Assembly (NCBI GenBank): GCA_965153455.1
Contig: OZ234496.1
Location: 6,891,207 to 6,955,206 of the forward strand
Reading direction: 5' to 3'
DNA: 64,000 nucleotides
From: Sphagnum compactum
Lineage: Eukaryota; Bryophyta; Sphagnopsida; Sphagnales
The position numbers and the translations under genes are program-made. Position 1 is the first letter of the stretch, and every line of letters begins with the position of its first letter. The notes below the pieces were generated by a model, which saw only the letters and a program-made list of their open reading frames with translations, was not told the DNA's origin and made no database searches. Shown here piece after piece: positions 14,307 to 25,799 of this stretch.

Positions 14307-15540
14307 TGTTGGGAAAACCGGTTACACTCTGGAAAATCCCTTCACCACCTAAAGGAAAGGCAATAGTTACTGGTGCCACTGTGTTAATCCTAGGTAGAAT
14401 GGGACGAATGTAGGCCTTGACATGGGCCCCTAGTAGGCCCATAGTGGTCTTGACCCATTCCAATGGGGATGGGCCCCTAGTAGGCCCATAGTGGTCTTGA
14501 CCCATTCCAAACAGGCCTGGTAGGCTTGGAATGGGTCCACCACTATCCTAACAGATTGCTGCAAGTGGACAATGGAATCTCAATAGTGAAATAATATTGC
14601 AGGAGAGGACAAACTGAACCAAGTCCCAGTACACAAACTAGAACCATCCTTATCACCACATGTGGGTTTAGTTGTAGGGGAGGTTCCCCCTACCAGTGCA
14701 ATCCTTTAGGGAGGGGCGCCCAAGGGTGTGAGCCCAATGCAAGGGTGTTCCCAACCCTCAGGAGAATGCACAAGTACAGGAACCGGCCCTTAAGTAAACA
14801 ACTCTCTTTTGATTTCCTCACTTCTTTTCCATTTTGTGGAAAAGAAATATTTCCATGGGAATATGGGAACATAGAAAATTGGGGAGCTCCCCGAGCATAC
14901 ATCCCCTAGGGTTCTTCTGTTGGGCGAGATCCCTCAAAACACACATAGAAAATAAAAAAGGGAGTTGTTCGTGGGTTTGAAGACTAGAGGCACACAATAA
15001 CAAGGCATCACAGACACGCTGGCCCTACCAGTAGACAAGATGTTGTACATTTACCTTCTGTGTTCACACTCTGAATACCAAAACAATCCCTTCCAATCTA
15101 AACAGTCTAAACACTTCAGCAAAGAAACCAGTTCACCTGATGTGAAACTGGTTCTAATAAGGTAAGGTAAAACTTCCAAAAGTTGGATCCAATGCGATAG
15201 TCCCCTGTCCCTGTGCGGGACAGGGCGCAATAAAGCTGTAGGTGCAAAACTCCATCCAGCTGCATCCAAGCTTGGTCTCATGCTTGATAGCAAATAGAAC
15301 TTGATCAGACTACAGCGAATACAACAATTAATTGATCGGGACTAATTCCTGATCAATTAGTCTTAGAGTAGTAAACACACACTTACAGTGCTCTAGACGT
15401 GGCAACACTGTACGACGTAAGCAAATTACACATTGACCTGATTCATGATCAGAACCTCCTGATCAATTAGTCTAGTAGTACTAAGCACTAAGCACACACT
15501 TGCGCGAGCTTTACTTCACAATAAATACCAGTATCAAGAG
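14307..15540. mobile_element. Degenerate LTR-like repeat block
   Basis: This GC-richer block begins TGTTGGGAAAACCGGTTACA, which resembles the TG start of plant LTRs. It contains a 47-bp tandem duplication at 14,423-14,509. The part at 15,001-15,225 is a diverged inverted copy (about 85% by eye) of 20,880-21,082. A second local duplication (TGATCAATTAGTCT, followed by the shared string CACACACTT) lies at 15,351-15,500. I see no primer-binding site or gag/pol coding and could not find a clean second LTR, so the LTR reading is inference. The repeat nature is directly visible. Confidence 0.45.
14423..14509 (+). repeat. 47-bp tandem duplication
   Basis: Two near-identical units starting TGGGCCCCTAGTAGGCCCAT at 14,423 and 14,470, each ending in CTTGACCCATTCCA. 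They lie inside the LTR-like block. Confidence 0.9.
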
Positions 15541-15576
15541 AAAGAATAGATTGAGATTTCTACACTGTAGCTGGTG

Positions 15577-17808
15577 CTAGGTGCATGTTGTGGAAGCCCA
15601 ACCAATTCGGCCGTTCGCACGGTCGAAAACAATCTCGTGATCCGCTTGCGCTGTGTTACCAATGATCATTGTGCCAGGAGGATTAACTAACTGGATGGTA
15701 AGACATACTACGATGTCCGAGGACGCGAGAAGTACGTTCTCCGGAGATAGCACGAAGTCGACAGGTTCTGCATCAGACACAGATTCCAAATGGAATACTA
15801 TATTCGGAACTACGGTACTCGCAGTGGCGCTACTTACATCGTAGCATACGGTGGGTGAATTACTTACTATAGGGAAATTGAACTGATTCGAAAATTCCTG
15901 CAATCACCCACACAAGAAAGTCCACCCGTGCGCAATACACGTGCGTTAGACTTAGGACATCTTTCTATTAGGCTGCTGTGAACAAGGCCCTATGTCAATG
16001 GTTTTCCATTAGGCTGCTGTGATCACAGCACACTGTGTAACTGTGATGGACACAACAACCTAATGGAAAGAGACTGTTATTGTCGTGCTGCGGGTCTGCT
16101 AATTGCTACACAAATTAGTCATATGCTACTTTCTTTTTTTGGGGATTTTCACTTGTTTTTGGAGTCAGTTTGTAGATTGAGAATGTGAAGGCCTACTGTT
16201 GGCAACAAGGAAATTAATTATGTCTGTTGTGGACACTATGAACCTGATGATCATGACATGACTCACCTGGACGACGGCGTCGTAGGCAACGCCTGTTAAC
16301 AAAGAAAAAGTGGTGCCGGAGTCGAAGATGATGCCACCGCTGCCATCAGTGGGGCTTATGTTAAAAAAGTCCACTGGAATGTTCAACAATACATCTCCTA
16401 CGCTGATTCCAGTCACGTTCACGTAATAATATGTGTCGGCTGGAAAGACTTTGTTGCTATAAATGGGTGTGTAGGTCGAGATGTTGGTTTCAGGAACTCC
16501 GAAGTAGAAAGTGCTATAATTCGCCACGGTGGCGTCAAAGGGGATCAAGCAGTAGGAGAAAATGTCGGTAAAGCCTGAGAACAAGGACAACTGGCTAGGC
16601 AGAGAGAAACTGCCTTGACCTAGACCCACAAGTCCGTCAATTCCTGGGAATCCATTGAGGCTTTCATTTTGACCACATCCAAACGTGATAGGGTCGACAG
16701 CAATGGAGGATCCGTCTATGGCCGTGAAGGTGAACGTCTCATATGCTACAATACCGCTGGTGTAAGTTCTGTCGCCGTATTCGTAGAAGTAACCACAGGC
16801 ACCCGTATCGCCACATGTAGTTGGATTTGGAAATCCCTGATACAAACAAACAACAGCACAGCAAAGAATTTAAGTCGATATTCAATGGATTTAAACCTGT
16901 GGGATATGTGGAATGAAGTCGTAAGTCAGGCACTAATTCCTTCAGAACTCTCCGCGAGTTTTGAGAATGATTCAAATAAAAAAATTGACCTCAGAAACGG
17001 ATTTTGCAGAGTACCGTGCACGTGGCGTCGGTGCACGAGGCTTTCTGGTAGGAGGTGGACAGGGTGGGATCAAACGGGTTATGAGAAGCGTTGACGATAC
17101 ATTGGATGCAAGGCTGACAATTCAGCCATACTAGGTCACTTCCAGTATCAACGTTTACACTGAATGGTTGCGGCGGTGTGCCTACGGACACTGCCATCGC
17201 GTAGTCACCCCCTACTGCTTCCACCGGACTGTCGAAATTTCCGCTAGAGCTCAGTACTCTACGTGAGAAATACTCCGCACGTGTCAAGCTCCTTCTCGCC
17301 GCCGCTGCAATCCTTTCTGATTGCGAGCTAGTGTTGTATGTACTTGCACCTGACGCGGGCGAGTCCGGATGATCTCTATGTATCCAGTACGATTTCAAGA
17401 CCTGTAAAATTAAGCAGCTACCAAAGATGTGGTCAGGAGCTTGATCTAGATCACGTCATGAGTTCATTCCGTAGGAGCTGGGTTCACGTTCTAGATTAAT
17501 ACTAATCATATCAATCCCTGAGTAAATCATATACCATCTAGAGATTCTTCAAGTCATTGCAAAAATGGTCCACAAGTTCGCAGAGTCCCAGGGCCGGGGG
17601 ACCGCAGTACCAACAAAAGAGAGTTCAATGTAGTTTGCACCTTTTCATAATTTACTTCTTGGGTGGTCGACATCTCATCAGCACTTGGTCTCCCGCTTGG
17701 CGTTGAAAGGATTTGCCTCCCTAGACAAATCTGGGTACGAGCCTGAAGCATGATGGCAACCACCAACACCAAAACCCCTGGAGCTCGTCTGATCATTAAA
17801 GACTCCAT
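15577..17808 (-). CDS. Secreted aspartic protease, nepenthesin/nodulin-type (A1B)
   Basis: Four exons, read right to left, are 17808-17641, 17401-17015, 16836-16267 and 15897-15577. They give 1,446 nt in one frame, or 481 aa, with GT-AG introns that are all phase 0. Residues 1-30 form a hydrophobic signal peptide. A propeptide follows, then the first catalytic motif DTGSD (Asp141) and the second, FDSGTT (Asp357). Between them lie the Cys-rich plant-specific insert (CQPCIQC, then CTDATC and CGDTGACGYFYEYGD) and the flap tyrosine region. GLVGLGQGSFSLPSQL and the C-terminal IIGNTAQADHEIVFD are typical of plant A1 proteases. The length is normal for the family and all key residues are present, so it is probably active. 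The substrate is not predictable; family members act in the vacuole, cell wall or apoplast. Intron 3 carries a hairpin repeat. A TATA-like box lies about 130 bp upstream of the ATG. Confidence 0.93.
16003..16070. repeat. Imperfect inverted repeat (hairpin) in protease intron 3
   Basis: The left arm at 16,003-16,028 (TTTCCATTAGGCTGCTGTGA and onward) pairs with 16,041-16,070, leaving a loop of about 12 nt and one 3-nt bulge. The left-arm core ATTAGGCTGCTGTGA also occurs as a direct repeat at 15,967-15,981. It may be the remnant of a small MITE or a foldback element. Confidence 0.75.
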
Positions 17809-17936
17809 CGGATATAATAATATATCTCAAACTTACAAGCCTGCTGTCTCCTTAGCTAGCTGATTGCAGTCGAAGTTATTGCCTATGAACTGCCATTCAT
17901 GAACTTCAGAGCAAAATTGACAAAATTTGTAAGAAT

Positions 17937-17946
17937 CTATATATAA
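17937..17946 (-). promoter_or_regulatory. Candidate TATA box of the aspartic protease
   Basis: On the minus strand this reads TATATATAG, about 130 bp upstream of the ATG at 17,808. That spacing would leave a 5' UTR of about 100 nt. It is the only TATA-like element close upstream of this gene. The call rests on position and motif only. Confidence 0.35.
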
Positions 17947-17949
17947 TGT

Positions 17950-20140
17950 GTGAGTTTGAACCGCTTGCATCTGACATGCTGCTGCACCCCTTGCAGGACT
18001 TACTAGCTACTTGTCAAGTAGACTTTCTACTAGACAGCTTTGTGGGAGCTCTAGCACTGTACTAGCTGGTGAGTAATTTGCAACTCTTCACTCGTGCTTT
18101 TCATACATGATGTAGACATGTAATCGAGTTGGAACCAGGCAACCCGCCCAAAGAGCTGCGGTTGCTTCAAATTGAAACTTTCCAATTTTATGCACTTGTT
18201 TGAATTTGTTGCACGCGGCAAGAGCACGCACGCGGTCTCCTACAGTAATAATTCGTATCTAGATCAATTGTTCCCGGGTACCATATCTAGTCATGTATAT
18301 CACTAATAGGTACCTTGCCACTAACAATCTGCCGATTTTTTCGAAGTACTTAAAAACTTGTTTCACTCAAAAAGCACCCCAAAAAAAACACGGGAGTTCG
18401 ACAGTCTGAAATTTTGAACATTTCAGAACATAATTACCAAGCTGTGCACTTTATGTTTTGGCAAAATACATTTACTCTCTAGAGCTCTCTAGGATGGTTT
18501 TTCGCAAAATATCACTCAAGAGATTTCTTTTTTCTCCCCAACCCTTTTGAGAATTAATTAAGTCATATACTTCAGTCATAAGTTGATAGTCCATAGCCAT
18601 GGCCACTTACATCCTTGCTTAGTGACTAGGCCATCGGTAGCGACTATGCTAAAGAGAAAGGAGAGCTCCGCCATCTCAGGGCAACAAGGAGCATAAAAGT
18701 CAACAAGCAAGCCAGCATTTGAAGGGCCCGGCCCAAAGTTCCGGGCCTCGCTGTGGCCCACATTTGCATATATTTCCAAGTAATACGGGGATTCTTTGTT
18801 TTAGACTGCAAATTTTAGAGTGGGGTAAAACCCCCTCCCCCCCAACATGAATGGGGTTTAAATGCATTCTTTTTTCACTATGTCCCCAAATTTCTGCCCG
18901 TGCCATTAGCCCAGGCCAAAAATGGTGACCAACAGTTTTGGAAACAGAAATTTCATGCAGGCAATGAGAAGGCTCAGCATGCACTCATGAATGATCCAGT
19001 TTCTTTTTCTCTTTTTTTTTTGAGGGCGGCAGGGACAGGGATAAGTTCCCAAAGAGTTCCCAAAGTGTTCCTCAATGCATTCCCCAAGATGTTCCCAATT
19101 GCACCTTGATCTTATCCCATATGGTTTGCCCAAAGTTCAACTCCCATTATATAAACTAAACAAGGTGAACTTTAGGGGTGCACATTTGTTTCTATTTTGC
19201 TATTGGGGGTCCAAAGAGGTGCTTCTATTGGGGCATACCCAATGTTCCCAAAACAATTGCTGATCAGTCAATCAATATGGCTCCTTAAAAAAAAAAAAAA
19301 AAAAGTTGTGAGTGCACCCATGATCTAATTAATATGAATCACACACTATATCCTCAAAATCTCATCATCAATCATCATCAAAAATTATTTTTTCACTATC
19401 TGCCCTTACCCTGAATCATATTTTTTCAAAAAGAATATGGATGATGCCCAAGCACATATCTGGACCCCTGAATTATACATGTTTTGGGTGTGTAATGAAT
19501 TTAAGGCAAAATTTCATCACTCAAGAGATTTCATCACACACATTTTATCGGGAAACTGGGCAGACATGAGAAAGGAAATGCAGGAGTAGTTTTGTACCAT
19601 TTTGCATGGGTGATAATGCGAGAATTTTTCACCCTGTTGAAAATCTCCCCTCCCCGTGGGTGATTCACCTAATGTCGAGGTGGTAATTTAAGGCCCACGC
19701 GGGAATAAAGACGAAAAGAGGCTGGTATCATGGGGGCACAAAACAAAAAAAAAGAGGTGGCGTTTACAAAAAGTTCCCTTTTGGGCGGAAGGAAACTTCA
19801 GCTTCATACCGTGATCTGTTGAAGACTACACTTGCAATACCGTGTGCTTCGTGTCTAAGATGCTGGCCACAATGAACCGACACCCATAACCACACCATCA
19901 TCCACTGGAGGATGCCTGTTATTACTCAGTTGTGGATGAACTTCAACTGAGTTCGTATATGGTTTCACCTTGGTAACCAATTTGGTAAGAAATAGGTCTC
20001 ATATATATAGGTAGATAGGTAGGAAAATAGATAACAACTAGGTCAGTAGATGGTTTTATACACATATGAAAGGGCTGCTTTTACTACCTACCCATGAACA
20101 ACCTACTTGTTTGACTGCTTGTAGATAGGTAGTAAAAAAA
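17950..20140. other. Intergenic region, no gene recognised
   Basis: Mixed-composition sequence upstream of the protease. Short frames on both strands carry no recognisable domain. Visible features are repeated GTTCCCAA-type strings at 19,045-19,105, a poly-A run near 19,288, and a short string (ATCACTCAAGAGATTT) shared between about 18,510 and 19,518. Near 20,000-20,130 there are TAGGTAG/GATAGGTAG low-complexity repeats like those at 50.4-50.5 kb. Confidence 0.5.
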
Positions 20141-20142
20141 AA

Positions 20143-20240
20143 GGTAACTGAGCTAACCACCATGGGTTAAAAAAAAGGCAACTGAGCTAACCACCATGGG
20201 TTAGAACAAAGGCAACTGAGCTGAGCTAGCCACCCTGGTT
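20143..20240 (+). repeat. 34-bp tandem repeat, three units
   Basis: Units start at 20,143, 20,177 and 20,211, each beginning GGYAACTGAGCT and followed by AACCACCATGGGTTA in the first two. The third is diverged, with a duplicated GAGCT. Sequence just downstream (about 20,236-20,340) resembles 50,560-50,660, so the array may belong to a larger dispersed repeat. Confidence 0.85.
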
Positions 20241-20461
20241 AGCTAGGGAACTGGAAGCCAACAGAAAACTGTTTCCTAACAACTTACCATTCATCATCCT
20301 TCCTGGTGAGCTTGTGTATGCTGGTTTACTGTGGCCTAAGATACTGATTTGGTATGGAGCTGGTGACAAACAGGACAAAATCTTACTTTGAATTACTTGT
20401 CTTCATGGAGTCAAGTGGATGTACCACGATTCCAATTTCTCAAGCAAAGCAGCGTTTTGTC

Positions 20462-20775
20462 CTTCTTTTCTTCTCTCCGGAAACACTTGTGGGTTTGAAG
20501 GAAGAAGAAGAAAACGGAATTAGAAGAAAAAATCAGTTTTTTAATATTTTGGGAGAATATTTTGAGTGAGTGTAGACTTTTCATGAAGAAATTGCGCAGA
20601 GAAACAAAAACTTGAACTTCTTTTCTTTTCTGGGGAAACACTTGTGGGTTTGAAGGAAGAAGAAGAAAAAACGGGAATTAGCAAAAAAAAAAATCAGTTT
20701 TTTAATATTTTGGGAGAATATTTTGAGTGAGTGTAGACTTTTCATGAAATTGCGCAAAGAAACAAAAACTTGAAC
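20462..20775 (+). repeat. 155-bp tandem duplication
   Basis: Unit 1 (20,462-20,616) and unit 2 (20,617-20,775) are adjacent and over 90% alike by eye. Both contain AAACACTTGTGGGTTTGAAG, a GAAGAAGAAG run, TTAATATTTTGGGAGAATAT and GAAACAAAAACTTGAAC. They differ mainly in A-run length and small indels. Neither unit has a convincing coding frame. Confidence 0.93.
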
Positions 20776-20879
20776 GCGGCAAAAAGAATAAGATCGAGAA
20801 ACAGAGTTAAATTGTTGACCTTTGGTTCCCTGCTGCATTTAGGTGGCGGGGGTGCCACTTTTTCCTTGTTGGGCCCAGC

Positions 20880-21082
20880 CCCCGCAGGAACAGGTACTAT
20901 CGCATTGGATCCAACTTTTGGAAGTTTTACCTTATTAGACCTGGCTTCACATTACAGTTTCTTTGGTGGAAGTGTTTAGACTGTTTAGATTGGAATGGAT
21001 TTTTTTGGTGTTCAGAGTGTGGACACAGTAGGTAGATGTACAACATCTTATCTATTGGCAGGGTCAGTGTGCCTTGTTAACA
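20880..21082 (-). mobile_element. Inverted partner of the LTR-like repeat at 15.0 kb
   Basis: This segment matches the reverse complement of 15,001-15,225 over about 200 bp. Shared strings include ACTATCGCATTGGATCCAAC, AAGTGTTTAGACTGTTTAGA and ATGTACAACATCTT. A further partial copy lies at 6,023-6,120. The 15.0 and 20.9 kb copies face opposite ways and flank the aspartic protease gene. Fragmentary retroelement terminal repeats are the likely identity; I see no coding region attached. Confidence 0.6.
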
Positions 21083-24000
21083 TCCAGATTTATAGGATAA
21101 ACTAGTATGCTGGTCGGTGGAATGAATGATCCAAGCTTGAGGTATTGCAAGCTACCATTAGAGTTCTAAGTTGAAGAGTAGTGGTGGGGCTGGCTGGCTA
21201 CGTCCTACCCTTTCGTCAAATTCAACATCAATTAATTAAACTTGGATGATTAATTAATGGAGATCACTATTTCCAAATAGAAAAAAATTAGTAAATCCCA
21301 TTTGTTACTCTATTTTATCATCACCTGTGGCATCCATAGAGATGTGAATGGAACAAGGAGAAAACCAAACATTGCACACAAGTATTTCTCTATCACTTTC
21401 ACAACTCCATATTCATGGCACATAATTGTTAGATCTAATTTTTCCATCTACATCAAAAACCACCATCAAATAGGTCTCACAAAATGGTGAATAGAGTGAA
21501 AACTAGAAGCAACAAGCTTGATGGGGCAATTATGTAAAAAACTAATGCTATGAAAATTTAAACATCAAAATCAACTAAACAAGAAAATTCAGAATGCAGA
21601 TAGAAGCAATTGAACACAAGTAGCAAAAATAATTAATTAAAATGTATGTATCCAAATACATGGGTTATATGGAAACCCAATTGCAAAAAACAGATCCTAA
21701 AATCTTTCCTACCCCAATTGATAAAAGGTGCCAACATTTTGAAATTTGTAAACATACACAATTATTGTCCATGTGGAAAATGACAACAAAGTACAAAGGT
21801 AATAAGTGGTGAAAGCACACTATAATGGGGGCATTTTGGGCACTTTCACAACATGTATGTAATATATATTTCTACAAAATATGTTGCACTTAATTTTGGG
21901 TTTCATTTTTGGTGTTTGGGCTTGATATTTTTATTTTCATAAAATTAATTATATTTAATATCATTTTAAAAAGAAATAAATTTTAAAAGATTTTAAATTC
22001 AAAGAATAATGAGTATATTTGTAATATAATAAATTTTAAAAAAAAATTGGATTACATTAGGTTTGGGTTTGAATTAATCGGCCTAAAAATTTTGAAATGA
22101 AATTTAAAAAATTGACCCATCTTACATATCTTGTCATCTTCCATTTGAAAGTGATTGTTTGTCAAAATGTTAATTTTCCACATACTTATGGTCATTGCCC
22201 CCAAAAACACCCATTTGTGATATGATAATTATCAAACTCTTCACATGGTTCACAAACTTATTCCCATCATATGGGATCACAATGTTTAATAAATACTTCA
22301 AATATCATAATGACTAAAAATCATTTCAATCATTTTTTTAGTATATTTTCATTTTTTAATACACTGTGACGTATATGTTTTTGACACAAATATACTTTAA
22401 CATCACATCATTATTAGATTTAAAAGTGTAGTTTCTTTGGAATTTGACTTATTTGGTTTTTGACCTATCATAATATGCAAAAACATTGTGAAAATCTTTC
22501 ATAATAATTACATGGTTGAAGTTCAATAAAAAACAGTACAATGTGACAATAATTTTGCCCCCCCCCCCCCCCCCCCCCAATAGTGTGCTCACCTTAAGTG
22601 GGTACATGGTGAAGAAATTGTAGATGGATGAAAAAATGAGACAAAAAGGAAAACATCGAGCAAAAGGGGCAAAAGGAATGTTGGTGCAAAAAACTAGTGA
22701 AGTGTATAAGCAAGGTGTATAGGAATATATATACAATCTCATAGGCCATTTTGAATAGGTTTTGGTATAGGTTAACAAAAAAAAACTTGTGACCAATGAT
22801 AATATCAAGAATGATCACTTGGATTAATTTTTTCACTAATCTTGAATGAACTCCCAATATAATGTATAATAGGGTTTCGGTGGCTTGCGAAAATGTTGAA
22901 GGACCAATTTTTATATTTTTTGCATATTTTTAATGGATTATTATTTTTTAAAATATTTTTGTATTTATGTTTATAGATGTCGGTTAAAAATTAAAAAATT
23001 GGTTTAAATAGGATTCTTTCATTCATCCTTTCATTCCATAGAATGGGGAATTTTTTTTTAACACCCAATATTTTAGAACATTATACAACAAATTATTCTA
23101 AGTGTAAGTAAACCCAATGTCAAAAGCATCATGATCTAAAAGTTTGTTTCTTTTGAAAAGGTGATAATAGGAGATTTTAACTTAACTATATGCTAATAGG
23201 AAAGAATAACCAATTGGCTTGGCCAATGATCTAGCATAAGAATAGTACATGAATTCTTAGTTAATTATGTTTCTAATGAGAATGTTTAAAGAAAAATGAA
23301 AATAAACTATCTTTATTTATAATAAAAGTTACTTCCATTATGATATTCACTAAATTTTTAATTGTATTTTGTATTGGAATTACATACCAAAATTAATGGA
23401 AGGACACTTGTATCTAGGAAGACATATATTTTCAAATTACAAAAAGAATAAACTATAAGTAGGGATATGTGAAAAAAGGTGAAGAACTATTGGTTATAAA
23501 TTTTCTGTGCAAGACAAATGCAAGATGTAAAAGACTATCAAAGAAAGTCAAGAGTTTGAAGAAAGAGGTGAATCACATATGTGGATGAATGTGAAATAAA
23601 AAAGAAAGAAGATGGATATGGTAGGCACCCAATCACCACAAAAAACTCTTGAAATTTTCGAAAAGTTTCCAAGATAAAGCCAAGTAAATTCCTTTCATGG
23701 TAAAGTTGTGAAATTGTGAAACTTCACCTATTTAAGAAGTGACTTAATGAACATAAGCGAATTGCAATTTTGCTTGAAGTTAATTTTTGTTGTTGAGAAG
23801 CAATGCTTCTAAAAGAGGAGCATCAATAATTTAATATTATTGCTACAAGGAAATTGGTTTGATTATTGTTTGATTTCCAAAGTTTCTAGGATTACGAACA
23901 CTAATTTTCTTTCATTGTAAGTGTGGAAACTCCTACAAAAGATCCTTTCAAAAAGGATGATGTACAACAAAAACAATTCTTACAAGACTTTGGCCTTTTG

Positions 24001-24270
24001 ATCATCAAAAATCACCTACCTATTCAATTTGTGAAAAACACATGATCGAAACTTCTGGCAATGCATTTATGTCACAAGTTGTGTTTATTTTGAGAAAGGT
24101 TTTTTCACAAAAGGTGTTATCTAGTTTGGTGGAAAGGAAAAAAAAATATTTTTTTTCCTCAAACTTGTTAAATGTTATTTTCTCATTAGCAAGTTTTAAC
24201 TTTTGCATGTCAAAGTGAACACATGACATTTTTGCTTTGGTGATAAATTTCTTGGGAACTTATTGGTAAT
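21083..24270. other. AT-rich intergenic DNA
   Basis: No gene recognised. It contains a 21-nt poly-C run at 22,558-22,578, many A/T homopolymers and short uninformative open frames. The longest, at 22,449-22,808 (-), runs through the poly-C and looks like chance. Confidence 0.55.
22558..22578. repeat. poly-C run, 21 nt
   Basis: Twenty-one consecutive C on the plus strand inside AT-rich DNA. Confidence 0.95.
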
Positions 24271-24274
24271 CAAA

Positions 24275-24444
24275 ACATATCAAAATAGGTTTGTTTGAAG
24301 TAAATGAAACTATAGGACAAGTTTTAGCTCGAATTCGCTTGCAACGGGCAAAAGTAAAAGCAGCTTTGCTTTCGTCTTCCCCATTTAGGTACATATCAAA
24401 ATAGGTTTGTTTGAAGTAAATGAAACTATAGGACAAGTTTTAGC
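24275..24444 (+). repeat. Perfect 54-bp direct duplication around a 62-bp insert
   Basis: Positions 24,275-24,328 and 24,391-24,444 are identical over 54 bp, beginning ACATATCAAAATAGGTTTGT and ending GGACAAGTTTTAGC. The 62-bp spacer is of higher GC. Perfect identity inside an otherwise heavily decayed transposase relic points to a recent rearrangement. Confidence 0.95.
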
Positions 24445-24770
24445 AAGAAATTTAACTACATTGCTAGATGAATATGGATTAAGAAAAAAATTACATTAAA
24501 ATTAAAGTGGCAAATTTGAATGTAATGACAATGGCACTAAAGTTGTGGTTAGTTGTGAGATTTTGGGTTTGAATGAGAGTTTTTGAAGCATTTGCTTTGC
24601 CCATGTGTTTTCCAAAGCATGCCAATATGGGATAACAAAGGAAAGAGTTTGCAAAAATGTATAGCATGGCCCAAAAAACCTAGAAAAGGAAAACAAAAAT
24701 GGAACAAAGATTGAACGAAGGTTGGAATTTGCCCAAGGAAGTTGAACACTCCAATTTAAGACAAGGTAAA
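24275..24770 (+). mobile_element. Decayed hAT-like transposase fragment
   Basis: In pieces separated by stops and frameshifts, the plus strand reads ETIGQVLARNLTTLLDEYGL, then NLNVMTMALK, VVSCEILGLNESF, CFAHVFSKACQYG and KERVCKNV. This order matches the central part of plant hAT-superfamily transposases as I remember them: the region running to SNLxTMTxALKxVVSCExLxL, then CFGHxxSKACQYAT. At least three stops and two frameshifts show it is dead. I found no terminal inverted repeats or target-site duplications. A perfect 54-bp internal duplication interrupts it. Confidence 0.55.
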
Positions 24771-25319
24771 TTACAAATTTTATTAAATTTCTTGGTCAAT
24801 TTTCATTAAGATATTTTTAATTATTTTTCAAGTTTTTTTTTAATTTAATGTTTATTGTGTGTAGATGCAAGCAGAGTTATTTTGTTCCAAGAAGTCTTGT
24901 TACTTCATAATGTAATTGTCTTTTGCTACAACAAACAAATTGCAATTCCAGTTTTTGTCAAGTTCCATTGCATCATACATGGCATATTTCTCAAACAATT
25001 GTCGACTCCTTGTATCCAATTGTCACTACCTTTTCTTTAAAATAGTTTAATGACCATTGATTATTTAATGATGTTTTAAATTCTACCATATCAATACCTT
25101 GAAGATGAAAGAAGTTGAAATTTCAATAGCCCCCGACATCTTATGGATAATGATTTTGAAGTTGCCTTTGAATTGTTCTTTCTTTTGTCTAACAATAAAA
25201 GGGAAAGGAGACAAAAATCCAATAAAGGATTGATGGCCAAAACTATCATAAGGGAGACAAAAAGGGAAGGCCAAAGAAAAGCCAAAACACACACACAGCC
25301 CATAAGAACCCAAAAAAAA

Positions 25320-25745
25320 AAAGGGACAGAGATAGTCCCTCTCATGGTAGGAAGCTATCTCACCCATGGCCCCTCTAATCTCATTTGCATGCAAATCGTA
25401 AGATCTAATAGTAGTGAGAGGCCTAGAACAAGCATCACTCACCAACGCGATCTTCCTCTATAGCAGAAGCCAAAGCACACGAAAAAGCAATACTAACACA
25501 CTACCTAAAAAATTAAATACAAAAAGACAAAAATAAATGACCTCCCAATCACCTATTGTGAAAAAGAAAGACACACTCTCTAATGAAACAATCCATATCA
25601 TAACCGGGTGCGCCGTGCACCTTCATGGCCATCAAAATAAAGTAGTGCCCCTTATGAAGCCCTCCATACTTGTGAATCTTAGCAATGGCACTAAGTTCCG
25701 CAACTGCACCTGCTAGTCGACAAATAACACTCAAAGCCACCATCT
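25320..25745 (-). mobile_element. Degraded reverse-transcriptase-element ORF, C-terminal part
   Basis: Read on the minus strand with frameshifts, 25,745-25,550 gives LSAIAKIHKYGGLHKGHYF and VHGAPGYDMDCFIRECVFLF. Then 25,450-25,320 gives KIALVSDACSRPLTTIRSYD, followed by LHANEIRGAMGEIASYHERD. I recall this block as the C-terminal region of reverse-transcriptase polyproteins dispersed in plant genomes. The family assignment is from memory; the internal frameshift and missing upstream RT domains mark it as a dead fragment. It has no link to the neighbouring gene. Confidence 0.5.
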
Positions 25746-25799
25746 CTCACATCAGGTCACTATCTGATCCTTCAAAAGGAATCAATACAGGGTCACTCT

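Noticed and set aside
22449-22808. 119-codon minus-strand frame
   Set aside because: It reads through the poly-C run as poly-Gly and is otherwise Phe/Tyr/Leu-rich, as expected from AT-rich noncoding DNA.
24329-24390. Organelle-gene insertion in the hAT relic
   Set aside because: The 62-bp insert is GC-richer and translates openly, but it is too short to assign and I could not match it to a plastid or mitochondrial gene.
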